NCBI GenBank assembly: GCA_963816785.1
Contig: CAWFLL010000002.1
Location: forward strand, 62,001 to 126,000
Source: VRUE01 sp963816785
GTDB lineage: Bacteria; Actinomycetota; Thermoleophilia; Solirubrobacterales; 70-9
Direction: 5' to 3'
DNA: 64,000 bases
Below, piece by piece: positions 63,825 through 64,000 of this stretch (positions are counted from its first letter, which is position 1; each line of letters starts with the position of its first letter). The notes beneath the pieces are model-generated. The model saw nothing but the letters and a program-made list of their open reading frames with translations, made no database searches and was not told the origin of the DNA. A program made the translations under genes and the position numbers.

Positions 63825-64000
63825 ATGAAGAGAGTCCGCAGGAGGTCTGAGCTACGGAAACGTCGTCGCCACCCTGGCCCTGTTCCTGGCCCTGAGCGGC
63901 GGCGCCGTCTGGGCCGCGAACAAGATCACCACCAAGCAGATCGGCAAGGGCGCGGTCAAGAACAAGAACCTCGCCAAGAACGCGGTCAAGAACAAGAACC
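63825..64000 (+). CDS. Secreted K/N-rich repeat protein (5' end only, frameshifted near 63846)
   Basis: ATG 63825 (preceded by AGAGGAGG) gives MKRVRRR, and after a one-base shift the reading continues LSYGNVVATLALFLALSGGA, a typical signal/anchor, then VWAANKITTKQIGKGAVKNK followed by NLAKNAVKNKN with a period near ten residues. The gene is cut by the right edge. The plan matches the protein at 10223. Family function is unknown. Confidence 0.65.
   Translation, partial: MKRVRRRSELRKRRRHPGPVPGPERRRRLGREQDHHQADRQGRGQEQEPRQERGQEQE

Overview
The window is high-GC bacterial DNA whose gene content fits an actinomycetote of the class Thermoleophilia (Solirubrobacterales-like). The pointers are an mIHF-type nucleoid protein, an actinobacterial FprA/HemQ pair, many GTG/TTG and apparently leaderless starts, secreted collagen-like proteins with beta-propellers, and secreted proteins with K/N-rich 10-residue repeats. 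This placement is an inference from gene content. No rRNA or tRNA gene was seen.

Layout. 1-3.0 kb: an epimerase/SDR cut by the left edge, a frameshifted collagen-like secreted protein and a second SDR. 3.0-8.4 kb: a large adenylate cyclase/AAA/TPR regulator diverges from a nitrilase-TetR operon across a palindromic TetR-type operator, followed by a three-gene set of small membrane proteins. 8.5-15 kb: DegV, then an iron-sulfur/heme neighbourhood (ErpA, CGFS glutaredoxin, BolA, FprA, HemQ) interrupted by a ~2.2 kb island between direct repeats of the erpA 3' end. 14.9-23.5 kb: envelope genes, namely a polytopic protein with a phosphatase-like ectodomain, two tandem propeller + ASH + collagen-like proteins, and a GT4 glycosyltransferase fused to a flippase-like membrane domain. 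23.5-30.8 kb: MetH behind a SAM riboswitch, an aldehyde dehydrogenase, a glucose/sorbosone dehydrogenase lipoprotein and another lipoprotein. 30.9-36.2 kb: two MlaE-type permeases plus an MlaF ATPase with no MCE protein, a redoxin-like protein, a B3/B4-domain protein, small hypotheticals and mIHF. 36.4-42.7 kb: an alpha-oxoamine synthase divergent from a GNAT-like protein (possible sphingolipid-type pair), an AlkA-type glycosylase carrying inserted repeats, and a PAS-GAF-GGDEF-EAL protein. 42.7-52.6 kb: a ThiXYZ/SsuABC-type transporter, a TauE/SafE exporter, a cysteine-less Rrf2 regulator, a MoxR/VWA pair, lipoproteins and a Ca2+/cation antiporter-like protein. 52.6-58 kb: acyl-CoA dehydrogenase under the same operator as the nitrilase-TetR operon, a DUF2252 remnant, an AbiEi/DUF559-type protein, TypA and a cold-shock protein. 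58.2-64 kb: a serine peptidase, a TVP38-family protein, RecD2 and a repeat protein, all broken by single-base frameshifts that look like assembly errors.

The most unusual signal is a dispersed ~69-74 bp element (31765, two tandem copies at 39779, 46360, and 48351 on the minus strand). It carries a conserved 22-23 codon mini-ORF whose ends coincide with stop/start codon overlaps of neighbouring genes, and in one place it has been inserted in frame inside a DNA glycosylase gene. A second, hairpin-type repeat is inserted in frame inside the MoxR gene. The shared operator at ~6.1 kb and ~52.65 kb links the TetR regulator to fatty-acyl oxidation.
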